64,000 nt of DNA from Sipunculus nudus (GCA_026874595.1 CM049312.1:27769956-27833955), one strand, 5' to 3'; shown: positions 24,004 to 33,496, counted from the stretch's first letter. Notes: a model not told the origin generated them from the sequence alone. Made by a program: numbers and translations.

Positions 24004-24760
24004 CCTTGAATCTTTTTTTCATGACATTCAGGCAGGTCTTTGGTAAATCTGCATTGAAACCTAAAATTATGTTATGGTGAAATAAACTCTGTGAACTTTG
24101 GGCCACAGACATAATTTATAGCACGCTGAAAATCAGATGGGCATACATTGCAAAAAAAAAACAAATCTGCTGGCCATGGAATGTTCTAATAGTAATATAC
24201 AGGGAAATCTATGCCAATATCCATGGACACCTGAAATTAGGTAAGGGTGACCTATATTTTGCGTGCTACCAGCCAAAACATCTTGGAAATCTCCAAGGGA
24301 ACTACGCTCCCGAGGCAGCGGAAATCTTGCGCTTCTAAAGAAGCAACTTATTTTCACGCTGCCAGCTTTGACCGTTTATGATATATATAGACACCAGATG
24401 GCGGTTCGTTGTCCGCTGAAATAAACGTTCGTATGATGTGACAAGCAGCCAATCAGATGCCAATAAACAAACACTCAACAGGCATCCTGGCTCCGCCCAT
24501 TGCTGCGCTTCAAGCGCCGCTTGATGAGTTTTCGGTCGAACTTAAATTGCTCCCTCTGCATTCTCGCATCATCGACCGATTCGATTATGACATTATGACT
24601 GTGTTAGCGAAGCCATGTATCTGTTGTCTGCAGAACTGAAACCAGCCAGGGAGGCGTGCACGCAGCCTTTGTTGTTACGTTTCGTTTGAATTACAGCTCA
24701 CCGGCCGAGCATCCTATGTGCCCAAGGCCCTAAGCAAACCACGTCAGGGGCAATTCTCTC
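24004..24760. other. last host-like sequence before the palindrome
   Basis: Contains the dispersed repeat copy at 24,200-24,255 shared with 17,975-18,030, which ties this side to the host chromosome. CCAAT-like (AGCCAATCAGA, 24,448) and GC-box-like (GGCTCCGCCCATTG, 24,489) motifs suggest a promoter, but I saw no following gene. Confidence 0.5.
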
Positions 24761-26605
24761 GGGAACAGGTTGATTCGTCCCCAAATCCATTTCGTTCTCG
24801 TCTCTTCGTCCAACCACTTGTTTCTCCACAGGTCCGGTTCGCCCCCAGGAATGAGGTCATCGACCTGTTCGTCCTCATATTTGCAAAAATAGTGCCAGTT
24901 CGTCCACAGTATTGAATACCTATGTCTCAACAAAACGGTATATCTGATCCCCCATACCTATGACGGGTATACATTTCAGGTATTTATTGATAAATATGAA
25001 GATTGTTTAAATGATTGAATAGTTTTTATTATATACTTTCATGAGGAGTCAGTCTGTCTGTCTGTTTGTCAGTCTACTCAATTTCTTCTGCTTGCTGGTT
25101 CTTGCGTCCTACATAACGCCATTTACAGTCCACAGTTTTGCAATAATCCTTTTGAAACTTCTACATCCTATGTCTGATTCTAAGATATCGAAAAGTATTT
25201 TACATGTTCCGGATTTGGCCGCTAGATGTCGCTGTATTTGAACCTCCATTAACATATTTTTTTGTTGCCATATCCGAAACTATAAACCTCATATGCATAA
25301 ACTATAGCTTATTTTCTGCCGCCGAGTCTTCCCCGTACCCTGGTTAAGCCATAATGTCTCCATCTTGTGCACCTTTGTCAGTATATCTGTCTGTTTGTCG
25401 GATATTGTCAGCTATCAATGTTTCCATCTTAGTATTTGTGATATATGTCGTTCGACAGGCCACAACGTTTCAACAATCGTTACACAATTGATAGAAACCT
25501 ACAGTTTGTTCTTTCTCTCCATACCTGTCATGTTTGTGAACATGAGAAAATATACATGTTCCGGTCGTGTCATATCGAAGCTCACAAAGTCATATCACGC
25601 CTGTGATTTGGTTTTGGATGGTGTGATAAATGTATATTATTTCATCCACCTCTAAATATCTTCTCCACTGCACGTGTATGACATGAATTTTTTGCACATA
25701 ATCTGTGCACCCCATGACGTCTGATATGTGTCAACGTACCCTATCCATTTGCTTGCATATTCCTCTGAAGTAATACATGTAGCTCGGTAACTGTTTAGTG
25801 CTAGCCCATATCAGTCGAACTATTATAATAGCCCGCGCGTGTGCTCGGAATATCACATATCCGGAATGTTCTTCGTGCGGGATTGTCAAATACCTACCCT
25901 CCCCCACTCGTACCAGTATAAAACGTCCTACAATGTGCCTATACTCGCTCCCCTAACGTGTAGATATTTCGTAGGATAGGTATATTCTATACGTCTTGCA
26001 AATCTTCTAATCATTGTACAGACGGACGTATTTCCGCTATCTGTGCAACCTGACCAACGTGTTGGTTAATGTACATTAATATGGGGGCGTCCGTTCTTTA
26101 AATAGGCAACAATCAGTCCGTCATCTGTTTTCATTCCTTACATTTCCGTGACTCAACGAGACGGCTCATACTCCGTCATGTCTGAGATTCCGGTGAACAA
26201 ACAGGTCAGGCGCAGGGGTTTTCAAGGTCGTTGTTTGGATAACGCTGACACATATGTCAAAAAATCCTTGTTTACCCGACGATGCACAGTCGCGTCACAG
26301 AACACATACTTGTTTTGAATATTTACAAACGCACAACACCATGCATGCCATATAATCATGACGTTGAACCATGTCAATTTCGTTTTATTGATACATATAA
26401 CACGACACATGTTTGCATGGATACCATATTGTATTGTGTTATGATACAGTACAAGGGATCCACTTTTTTTGGTCCATTAATCAACAATACATTCATGTAT
26501 ATGTCAAAACATAAACAGTAAAAAATAACATGTCAACCAGATCTATCTACGTTTTCACATTTCACAACGTCCAAACAATGACACCTTTAAATGTATCAGT
26601 ATTAA
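24761..26605. other. outer non-coding part of left arm
   Basis: No convincing gene. The end carries repeated TTCGTCC motifs (24,773; 24,806; 24,869; 24,899). The part at 25,040-25,700, with CTGTCTGTCTGTTTGTC and a GATATCGAAAAGTATTTTACA stretch, looks like a common invertebrate repeat. A 62 aa minus-strand ATG frame (26,222-26,410) is possible but lacks a TATA box. Confidence 0.5.
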
Positions 26606-26794
26606 TCAAAGATATATGATCCATAAACACGTATATATGACACGTATATATATATGAATATGCATATATTGTACAGCTTCAGTTTCTACAATCACATTAG
26701 CAACATGTGTAACACGTGTTACATTAATCCTCCCTGCGTCATCACAATTCTGTGTCGCTGTCTGTATCACTGTCTCCAAATATGTTGTTCCCAT
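26606..26794 (-). CDS. possible 62-aa protein (left-arm copy)
   Basis: The frame begins ATGGGAACAACA, about 56 nt after a TATAAAA (26,850-26,856 on the minus strand). A competing ATG seven bases upstream opens a 19-codon acidic frame, so translation of either is uncertain. The C terminus is Ile/Tyr-rich and partly made of a TA-rich repeat. No family was recognised. The copy in the other arm is identical. Confidence 0.35.
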   Translation of the reverse strand: MGTTYLETVIQTATQNCDDAGRINVTRVTHVANVIVETEAVQYMHIHIYIRVIYTCLWIIYL

Positions 26795-26894
26795 GATGCA
26801 TAAAGGAACAAATGATCCCTTTCCGGGCTATTCAGACCAATTCCCTTTTTTTATATCCTCACCGTATGTCCCGCACCAAATGCCTGAATACTAA

Positions 26895-27080
26895 TCATGA
26901 ATAGTCCTGTGCGCTTCTGTTGAAAACAGGTTGGTCGAAAAGGTTATAAAAATTATCGTATACCTCATGGATGCGTAAAGCGATAGCGTCACCTATTTCG
27001 TGCAGTTCTTGTATGGCGGCGCGAAGGACGTATACAGCACCACGGACTATTCTGTTGTCGACCATGTCTGTGATTGACAT
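26895..27080 (-). CDS. 61-aa acidic helical protein (left-arm copy)
   Basis: A short ATG frame with a strongly helical sequence (RGAVYVLRAAIQELHEIGDA) and an acidic, Asn/Tyr-rich C terminus ending SAQDYS. It lies in the same direction as the FG-tailed gene, about 120 bp after that gene's stop. TATA-like sequences (TATAAATAG and TATATAACAATATAAAG) lie 30-60 bp before its ATG, so it probably has its own promoter. No homologue is known to me. The other-arm copy is identical. Confidence 0.6.
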   Translation of the reverse strand: MSITDMVDNRIVRGAVYVLRAAIQELHEIGDAIALRIHEVYDNFYNLFDQPVFNRSAQDYS

Positions 27081-27201
27081 GACGTTTACTCTTCAGTGTG
27101 TCTTTATATTGTTATATATAAAATGTTATTTATCTATTTATACCTTTTGTTGATGACGCAATTCCAGCACAGACAGGAAACGTGGTATCACACGCACCAG
27201 T

Positions 27202-28167
27202 TTAACGAAAGAGAATTTTGGATGGATTGCTGAATAAACCAGCTGACGAGTTAGAAGACGTCGTGGTGACAGTCTTGTTAAATGGCGAAACGAAAGTCGT
27301 ACTCGCGTTGAAAGGCTGACTGAATATCGGACGTGACGTTTGTGGTGAACCAAATACCGTACTCGCGTTGAAAGGCTGACTGAATATTGGACGTGAAGTT
27401 TGTGGTGAACCAAATACCAATGAAGGGAACGTCACAGCTGCGTTAGATAATGTACCCAATGTGGCACCTGCGTTCGATGATGTGTTGCGTGTCGCTTCAG
27501 TGTTGATAGGTGTACCCCAGGTGGAATTTGCATTACCAAAGGACGCATTCTGACCAAACGAAAATCCCGCCGTAGATTTACCATCACTAGCGAAGTTAAA
27601 TGCAGGCGTAGTCTCTGGTTTATTTTCAGGTACGCGTGCCGGGCTATCAGCTACCCCTGGTTTTTTATCCAGTCTCATCGCCACGCAAATGTTTCCGATG
27701 TATTGTCCATCCACGGGGAACTGACTGAATCCATCCCCATCTAAAATCCTCATTTCCACGTTACGCTTTTGGCACAGTTTTTGTGGCAGTAGTGCGATCA
27801 AGCGTGCTTTGATTAACTCTTGGGTGCTGGTGTCTTTTCGGGCGGCTCGGACCATGTCAGCCACAGTTGTGTTATTGCACACGAGTATCCGTTCGTCTTG
27901 GTAGTTGTACCTCACGGCGGGTGTCCCAACCAAAGGTTTGTCACCTCCATTACTCACGGGTACAATAACATCTGGCATGTGGCGGGGCTCGGCGTATACG
28001 AGAAACACGAAGAACTGGTCATCGCAAGATAGCCATTTCATGTATTTAGCCTTGTAATAACAATCCTCCATTGTATAATAAAACGATGACAGTCCTGCAT
28101 TAACGACCATGTGTAACGTCGTTTCTTGTGGCACGGCCACGTTGTGCTCTTGAGTATCGTTTGCCAT
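27202..28167 (-). CDS. protein with FG-nucleoporin-like C-terminal tail (left-arm copy)
   Basis: A 321 aa intronless gene. Residues 1-180 look globular and show no motif I know. Residues from about 185 to the end are low-complexity, rich in Asn, Ser, Thr, Phe and Gly, with FSFG, SFGN and two tandem 20-residue copies starting VFGSPQTSRP. FxFG and FG motifs in disordered tails are the hallmark of nuclear pore proteins and bind nuclear transport receptors, so transport-receptor or pore interaction is plausible for this virus-like protein (inference). The start is the single ATG at 28,167; this arm has ATA where the other arm has a second ATG. A TATA-like TATATAAT lies about 40 bp upstream. This copy has Leu at the Thr-(Leu/Ser)-Ser-Asn-Ala position where the other arm has Ser. 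Confidence 0.85.
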   Translation of the reverse strand: MANDTQEHNVAVPQETTLHMVVNAGLSSFYYTMEDCYYKAKYMKWLSCDDQFFVFLVYAEPRHMPDVIVPVSNGGDKPLVGTPAVRYNYQDERILVCNNTTVADMVRAARKDTSTQELIKARLIALLPQKLCQKRNVEMRILDGDGFSQFPVDGQYIGNICVAMRLDKKPGVADSPARVPENKPETTPAFNFASDGKSTAGFSFGQNASFGNANSTWGTPINTEATRNTSSNAGATLGTLSNAAVTFPSLVFGSPQTSRPIFSQPFNASTVFGSPQTSRPIFSQPFNASTTFVSPFNKTVTTTSSNSSAGLFSNPSKILFR

Positions 28168-28431
28168 TATGTTGCCAACTGTCTAGACTGTAGACAAACG
28201 CACCATTATTATATATTTCTTACGCAGGCACGTGATCGGTATTGACAAATAGTTTAGTGTCACATGAACCCAATATTTGATAAACAGATTGTAAAGAAAA
28301 CAACATGTATTACTGGGATTTAAGGCATTTATAAAGATCGTCTGTGACGTCACACTTTCCATCAGCCAATCAAATCAAGGAATAGTACCTGTTCATGATA
28401 ACAGAAGAAACTCATGTACAAAAAGCATGTA
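28168..28431. promoter_or_regulatory. divergent promoter region between FG-tail gene and tRNA-Asn
   Basis: Holds the TATA-like box of the FG-tail gene (minus strand, 28,208-28,215). Nearer the tRNA it has a CRE-like TGACGTCA (28,345) and a CCAAT box (28,365). The part from 28,341 is repeated with the tRNA at 49,877, so this upstream block travels with the tRNA gene. Confidence 0.55.
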
Positions 28432-28505
28432 GTCCCTGTGGCGCAATCGGTTAGCGCGTCCGGCTGTTAATCGGGAGGTTGGTGGTTCGAACCCACCCAG
28501 GGACG
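28432..28505 (+). tRNA. tRNA-Asn (GTT), left-arm copy
   Basis: A complete 74 nt tRNA: acceptor GTCCCTG pairs with CAGGGAC plus discriminator G, A box TGGCGCAATCG, anticodon loop CTGTTAA (anticodon GTT) on a five-pair stem with one or two wobbles, and T arm with GGTTCGAACCC. It closely follows the animal nuclear tRNA-Asn pattern. A TTTT terminator (28,515-28,518) overlaps the stop codon of the converging 409 aa gene. It lies inside the viral-like arm. Confidence 0.93.
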
Positions 28506-28516
28506 TTATACATGTT

Positions 28517-29746
28517 TTATGTCCCTATGCCACCCGTTCCTGTTTTTCTTCGTCCAGAGTCTTGCCTGCGAACAAACGGGGAGTAAGGGCACATGGTGCC
28601 AGACAGGTCCCTGAGTGGGTAGTCTTCGATAATGTACCCAAGCAACTTTGAAACCTGCCAAGCCGCCAACGATATCGTTGTCGCAGTGTCGGTTTGTATC
28701 TTAGCAACGTACCCGCAGGCTCCGACATCAACATGTTTTAAAGACCCGTAAAACGTGACTGTCCCATCAGGATGCATTGACAAGTGCAAAACATGGTCAT
28801 CGTCACAAACCCACCGTTCATAGAGAAACATTGCGGTGACGCTGCGGTTTTCTCGTTGAGCAATCAACAGCAAAGCGTTGAGATTGCTACTCAGAAATTC
28901 GTCCTCAAACATGACTAGCATACCCGGCACGTTTAACACATTGTGACTTTCTGTCTCACATTCGTAACTTTCACGGGCACCCGTCTTCGCCTGTCGCACT
29001 GCCTGTTCTCCTACCATCTTGTGTTCACAAGACACAGCAGGAGGCCTCCATGGCGTGCAGATAAAGCATACTTTCTGGTAATCGGATATCACGTTATCCA
29101 GAAGCTGGCACAGTTCCACTGTTGTCAGGGAGATCGCGGTTTCGTGGTCAACCACAACGTCTCCCTTAAATGATTCGTTGTTCTTGTCTAAGCGCGCGTG
29201 GAACGAGACTGTACCAAATGTGTCCATTGTGATATGCACAGATTCACCAAGTCCCTCATCAATGTCGTATATCCAGCCTGTAACACTGCCGCCTACTTTT
29301 AGGGCCTCATTGAGTAACAGGTCTAAATATTTGGCAAGTTTTTTCCACACGAAAACCCAACCTCCGACGTGTACGTGCTCTGTGCCTTGTTCCAAAATTA
29401 CAGTATCGCCTCGGACGGCCCACGGCCTCCATTTGAAACATTTGCCCTGCCCTATTTGATATGTTATAACCTTTGCGAACTGTTCCGTCAGTTCCGTCTC
29501 GTCACACGTGGGGCAGTACCACTTGAATGTGACACGGTCGTCGGGGACTGTAATGCCCGGAGATGTTTGACATTTCTGGCACGCTCTCACAAGTATGCGT
29601 TCTCGCCATTGCAATCCCATCTCTCGCAACCTGTCCTGAAAGTACATCCCGTCTGACGGTTCGTATCTCCCCGGGTTGCGGGGCCGACCTGCGTCAGGAC
29701 TCGGGATCTCCGGGGAACTGCATCGGTCTCCACATGTATTCCCCAT
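28517..29746 (-). CDS. zinc-ribbon duplicated-domain protein, 409 aa (left-arm copy)
   Basis: Smallest of three paralogues in each arm. The N terminus MGNTCGDRC fits an N-myristoylation signal (Gly2, Gly at position 6) with nearby cysteines, so membrane attachment is possible. A zinc ribbon follows with C56-x2-C59 and C78-x2-C81, then a domain marked by FKWRP, GSVTGWIYD, HITMD.FGTVSF and AISLTT. The second half repeats the domain (NRSVTAMF, LHLSMHPDGTVTFYG, TTISLAAW) but has lost its own zinc ribbon, unlike the larger paralogues. The end RDLSGTM.PY is shared by all three. TATATAAAA lies 39 bp upstream and a CCAGGCA heptamer exactly 23 bp upstream of the ATG. I know no named family; a DNA- or RNA-binding or regulatory role is only a guess. 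Confidence 0.9.
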   Translation of the reverse strand: MGNTCGDRCSSPEIPSPDAGRPRNPGRYEPSDGMYFQDRLREMGLQWRERILVRACQKCQTSPGITVPDDRVTFKWYCPTCDETELTEQFAKVITYQIGQGKCFKWRPWAVRGDTVILEQGTEHVHVGGWVFVWKKLAKYLDLLLNEALKVGGSVTGWIYDIDEGLGESVHITMDTFGTVSFHARLDKNNESFKGDVVVDHETAISLTTVELCQLLDNVISDYQKVCFICTPWRPPAVSCEHKMVGEQAVRQAKTGARESYECETESHNVLNVPGMLVMFEDEFLSSNLNALLLIAQRENRSVTAMFLYERWVCDDDHVLHLSMHPDGTVTFYGSLKHVDVGACGYVAKIQTDTATTISLAAWQVSKLLGYIIEDYPLRDLSGTMCPYSPFVRRQDSGRRKTGTGGIGT

Positions 29747-29776
29747 CTTGTCTGAACGGCTGTGCCTGGAACGCCG

Positions 29777-29785
29777 TTTTATATA
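29777..29785 (-). promoter_or_regulatory. TATA box of 409-aa gene (left arm)
   Basis: TATATAAAA on the minus strand, preceded by GAGGAGAC and followed by CCAGGCA, the arrangement also used by the 510 aa paralogue. Confidence 0.8.
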
Positions 29786-30025
29786 CGTACAGTCTCCTCA
29801 GCAACCAGCACCTCCCTCCCCCCCCCTTTGATCTCCCTGTGTGTCTGTTATTGTACGTGCCCCGTGTATCACCAGAACAGCGGGTGGCATGACGGATATA
29901 TGTATATGTACAAACGTGTACGGTACCTGCAGGTTTCGATAACACGTCCGGTGTACGAGATCATATGACTACATTCCGCGTTTTCAACTGGCCTCATCCA
30001 TTTGCCCTTCTTCGTCTTCTTCAGC

Positions 30026-31558
30026 CTAAGTGTTCTCAGAAAACAACCGAGGGTAGGTGTACATCGTACCCGACAAATCTTTCGGCGGGTAGTTACTGAT
30101 CACACACTCGAGTAATGATACAACATCCCATGCCTTGAGCGGTATCGCATTCAAAGTGTCGGTTTGTATCATCGTCTGTATCTCGTCGCGGAAGTTGAAA
30201 TACAGCGTTTCCAAAGGTCCATAAAACGTTACGGTACCGTCTGGGTCCATCGAGATGTGAAGGTCGTGCACTTGATCATGGTTTATCCGATTATAGCGGA
30301 ACACTGCGTTCATACGACAGTTTTCCTTTTGAGCGGCCAGGAGCAAAACGTCTAAATCACCGGTCAGAATATTATCCTCCAACATGGCGAGCATTCCTGG
30401 TACTTGTACCTCGTCTTCTGTTACGAGCGTGACTTTGTCTTTGAAACGCAGATACGGTTTCCATCTAAGGTGTATCCACCAATCCCAGGGGGGTTTGCAG
30501 TATACCCAAATCGAGGTGTCGGTGCCATGCGGTAGGAAGCCGATTGTTCTCTCACGTGTGAACAGATACTCCAACTCACTCTGGTCGCATATAGGGCAGT
30601 ATTCCTGTACGCCATCAAACACATTTTCATAATCCGGGTTGCACGTCTTGCAGGGAATCACTATCATCTTCTCGCGGTCGTAAAACATATCATACCCTCG
30701 TACATTATCTCGAAAGAACATGCCGTCAGAAGGTACGACACCGTCTGATGGTCCGCCCTCACTGTCAACACCAGCTTCAGTAGTATCACCCGTGTTCGCG
30801 TGGGCATGCTGCCCTGGGGATTCCGTCACTGTGTCTACGATGTTGTCATAAGACACCGCCAGAGGTTTCTTGCCGTAAATGACTACATCCTGGTAATCGG
30901 TGATCACGTGCTCCAACAGTTTGAACAGTACTTCTGTCGTCAGCGATATCGCTTTCTCCTTGTGGACCGCCACCTGCATGGTGAAACACGCGTCTTCCTT
31001 GTTAATGCGGTCGAAGAATGACACAGTGCCATACGGGTCCATCTGGATATGCAAGGACTCACAGATACCCTGAAAACGTGGGTATATCCAACCGGTCACG
31101 CTGCGGTTCGCTTTTTGAGCCTCGCATAGAATCATGTCGAGATGTTCAACCAGTGCCCGCAACACGGAACCGAAGCCTTCCACGTGGATTGTCTTGTCTC
31201 CGTGTCGAAACAACACTGTATCTTCTGGACGTAACAACGGTCTCCACCTAAACGTTATCCCTTGCCCCAAATCGTAGGTTTTCTCGTTTGTGAACAGTGC
31301 CATCACTTCTGTCTCTTGACACGTGGGGCAATATATCCTTGCATGGTCGTGGTTGGGACGGTACAGGTAATCGTCTGCACACATTGAGCATTTGTCTACA
31401 ATTATGTGTTGTTCCCGCCACCTGACTCCCCTTTGTCGTAACACTTTACCAAAGAAAGCCCCGCCGGATGGCGCGAAACGGTAAGTGTTACCCGGAGGAC
31501 CAGTGAAAATACTGATAACCTCCTGGCGATGGCGTGTGTCTGCACGGAGGCCCCCCAT
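30026..31558 (-). CDS. zinc-ribbon duplicated-domain protein, 510 aa (left-arm copy)
   Basis: I start at ATG 31,558. The frame is open 57 bases further, but that extension begins at TTG and spans the TATA box. The protein is two copies of one module. Copy 1 has zinc-ribbon cysteines C57-x2-C60 and C77-x2-C80, then FRWRP, HVEGFG, NRSVTGWIY, LHIQMDPYGTVSF and KAISLTTEVL. Copy 2 begins about residue 270 with CKTC...CPIC and runs through LRWKP, NCRMNAVF, LHISMDPDGTVTFYGPL and IPLKAWDV to PPKDLSGTMYTYP. The link between the copies is acidic and Gly/Ser/Thr-rich. It lies head to tail with the 409 aa and 543 aa paralogues, each with its own promoter. Function unknown. Confidence 0.9.
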   Translation of the reverse strand: MGGLRADTRHRQEVISIFTGPPGNTYRFAPSGGAFFGKVLRQRGVRWREQHIIVDKCSMCADDYLYRPNHDHARIYCPTCQETEVMALFTNEKTYDLGQGITFRWRPLLRPEDTVLFRHGDKTIHVEGFGSVLRALVEHLDMILCEAQKANRSVTGWIYPRFQGICESLHIQMDPYGTVSFFDRINKEDACFTMQVAVHKEKAISLTTEVLFKLLEHVITDYQDVVIYGKKPLAVSYDNIVDTVTESPGQHAHANTGDTTEAGVDSEGGPSDGVVPSDGMFFRDNVRGYDMFYDREKMIVIPCKTCNPDYENVFDGVQEYCPICDQSELEYLFTRERTIGFLPHGTDTSIWVYCKPPWDWWIHLRWKPYLRFKDKVTLVTEDEVQVPGMLAMLEDNILTGDLDVLLLAAQKENCRMNAVFRYNRINHDQVHDLHISMDPDGTVTFYGPLETLYFNFRDEIQTMIQTDTLNAIPLKAWDVVSLLECVISNYPPKDLSGTMYTYPRLFSENT

Positions 31559-31588
31559 CGTATATGCCCAGCGATGCCTGGGACAGCG

Positions 31589-31596
31589 TTTATAAA
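31589..31596 (-). promoter_or_regulatory. TATA box of 510-aa gene (left arm)
   Basis: TATATAAA on the minus strand, 31 bp before the ATG, in the shared context GAGGAGAC...CGTATATAAA...CCAGGCA. Confidence 0.8.
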
Positions 31597-31864
31597 CGTG
31601 GCGTCTCCTCAACAACCCGCTCCACTCTCCAACTCAACATCACTGTCCCGCCGTCACTAAATATATAGACCTCGTCATTTGTGAGTCACGTGCTCCAGAG
31701 TTGTTCCACATAACCTGCTGACACATGTGGTTCACGACACGTCTCAGATTACGCAAGGCCTCTCCTTCACCTCCGATGAACCGTCTGCCGCATGCTGCGT
31801 TACATATTCCGTGTACACAAACGTGTACAGTACATACTGGTTCCGATATGACTTCCCCCCGTGA

Positions 31865-33496
31865 TTAATGGTCCTCATTCATCTCCTCATCATCATCGTC
31901 AGTATCGTCATCATCATCGTCAGTATCGTCATCATCCATCTGCTCTTCTTCGTCCGATTCAGCCTGTTCCCGAGGATAAGTGTACATCGCACCCGACAAG
32001 TCTCTCGGCGGGTACAACCTGATCACTGTGTTAAGTAATGATACAACATCCCATGCCTTGATCGATAGCGCATTTAAAATGTCGGTTTGTATGGTCTCCT
32101 GTACCCCGCCGGTGTCGATGATATACCGCGTTACCAAAGGTCCATAAAACGTTACCGTACCGTCCGGGTCCATCGAGAGTTGAAGTTCGTGCATTTGATC
32201 ATGGTTTATCTGTTTATAGCGGAACAGTGCGTTTATACGACAGTTTTCCTTTTGAGCGGCCAGGGGCAAAACGTCCAAATCGCCGGTCAGAATATTATCC
32301 TCCAGCATGGCGAGCATTCCCTGTACGTGTACATCTTTGTTCTGTCCTGTCAACCTTACCTTGCCCTGAAAACGCTTGTACCGTATCCAGTTGAGGTATA
32401 GCAAATCAGATACGGGGGTGCCATACGGTTGGAAGTTGAAGCGTTCCTCAATTGTGAACAGATAGTCCAAGAAACTCCTGTCGCATTTAGGGCAGTATTC
32501 CTGTACGCCATCACACACAGGTTCGTAATCCACGTTGCACATCTCGCATTGTTTCACTATCATATCCTCGCGGTCGTAAAGCATGCCATGCCCTCGTACA
32601 TGACCTCGAAAGAACCTGCCGTCAGAAGGCACGACACCGTCTGATGGTCCGACCTCACTGTCAACACCAGCTTCAGTAGTATCACCCGTGTTCGCGTGGG
32701 CATGCTGCACTGGGGATTCCGTCACTGCGTCTACAGTGTTGTCATAAGACACCGGCGGAGGTTCCCAGTTGTAAATGGTTACATCCTGGTAATCGGTGAT
32801 CACGTGCTCCAACAGTTTGAACAGTACTTCTGTCGTCAGCGATATCGCCTTATCCCTGTGGGCCGCCACCTGCATTGTGAAGCGCGCGTTGTCCTTGTTA
32901 ATGCGGTCGTAGAATGACACAGTGCCATAAGGGTCCATCTGGATATGCAAGGACTTACATATACCGAGATACATTGGGTATATCCAACCGGTCACGCTGC
33001 GGTTAACCTTTTGAGCCTCAGATAGCATCCTGTCGAGAGTTACTACCAGAGTCAACCGCAACAGGGAACCGAAGCCTTCCACGTGGATTGTCTTGTCTCC
33101 GTGTCGAAACAACACTGTATCTTCTGGACGTAACAACGGTCTCCACATAAACGTTATCCCTTGCCCCAAATCGTAGGTTTTCTCGTTTGTGAACAGTGCC
33201 ATCACTTCTGTCTCTTGACACGTGGGGCAATATTTCCGTTCCGGGACGTGTTGGGGATGGTAATTGGGATGGTAATGGTAATCGTGTATATAGTCTGAAT
33301 CGTCTCCATTGTCTGCACACATTGAGCATTCGTCTACAACTATGTGTTCTTCTCGCCACGTCACTCCCCTCTGTCGTAACCTGTTAGAAAAGAAATTCCC
33401 ATCGGAAGGCATAAAACGGTAACTGTTACCCGGTGGACCAGTGAAAAGACTGAGGACATCCTGGCGATGGCGTGTGTATGCTAGGCGATCCCCCAT
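31865..33496 (-). CDS. zinc-ribbon duplicated-domain protein, 543 aa (left-arm copy)
   Basis: The longest paralogue. Module 1 has C57-x2-C60 and, after a His/Tyr-rich insert (residues 68-86), C90-x2-C93. Module 2 has CEMC...CPKC. Both continue with the same core motifs as the 510 aa protein. The C terminus is a run of Asp and Glu (about 28 residues, with two DDDDTDD-type blocks) that neither relative has. Acidic tails of this kind occur in histone- or DNA-mimicking and transcriptional proteins; that is only a suggestion. CCAGGCA sits 23 bp before the ATG as in the paralogues, but the TATA box is replaced by a CCGTTAATTGTTAACGG palindrome. This copy has Pro where the right-arm copy has Leu in the LLLAAQKENC stretch (C/T at 32,265). 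Confidence 0.9.
   Translation of the reverse strand: MGDRLAYTRHRQDVLSLFTGPPGNSYRFMPSDGNFFSNRLRQRGVTWREEHIVVDECSMCADNGDDSDYIHDYHYHPNYHPQHVPERKYCPTCQETEVMALFTNEKTYDLGQGITFMWRPLLRPEDTVLFRHGDKTIHVEGFGSLLRLTLVVTLDRMLSEAQKVNRSVTGWIYPMYLGICKSLHIQMDPYGTVSFYDRINKDNARFTMQVAAHRDKAISLTTEVLFKLLEHVITDYQDVTIYNWEPPPVSYDNTVDAVTESPVQHAHANTGDTTEAGVDSEVGPSDGVVPSDGRFFRGHVRGHGMLYDREDMIVKQCEMCNVDYEPVCDGVQEYCPKCDRSFLDYLFTIEERFNFQPYGTPVSDLLYLNWIRYKRFQGKVRLTGQNKDVHVQGMLAMLEDNILTGDLDVLPLAAQKENCRINALFRYKQINHDQMHELQLSMDPDGTVTFYGPLVTRYIIDTGGVQETIQTDILNALSIKAWDVVSLLNTVIRLYPPRDLSGAMYTYPREQAESDEEEQMDDDDTDDDDDDTDDDDEEMNEDH

Noticed and set aside
31559-31615. N-terminal extension of the 510-aa protein
   Set aside because: It begins at TTG and is encoded by the TATA box region; the same reasoning removed extensions of the 275, 185, 302, 183, 260 and 379 aa proteins.
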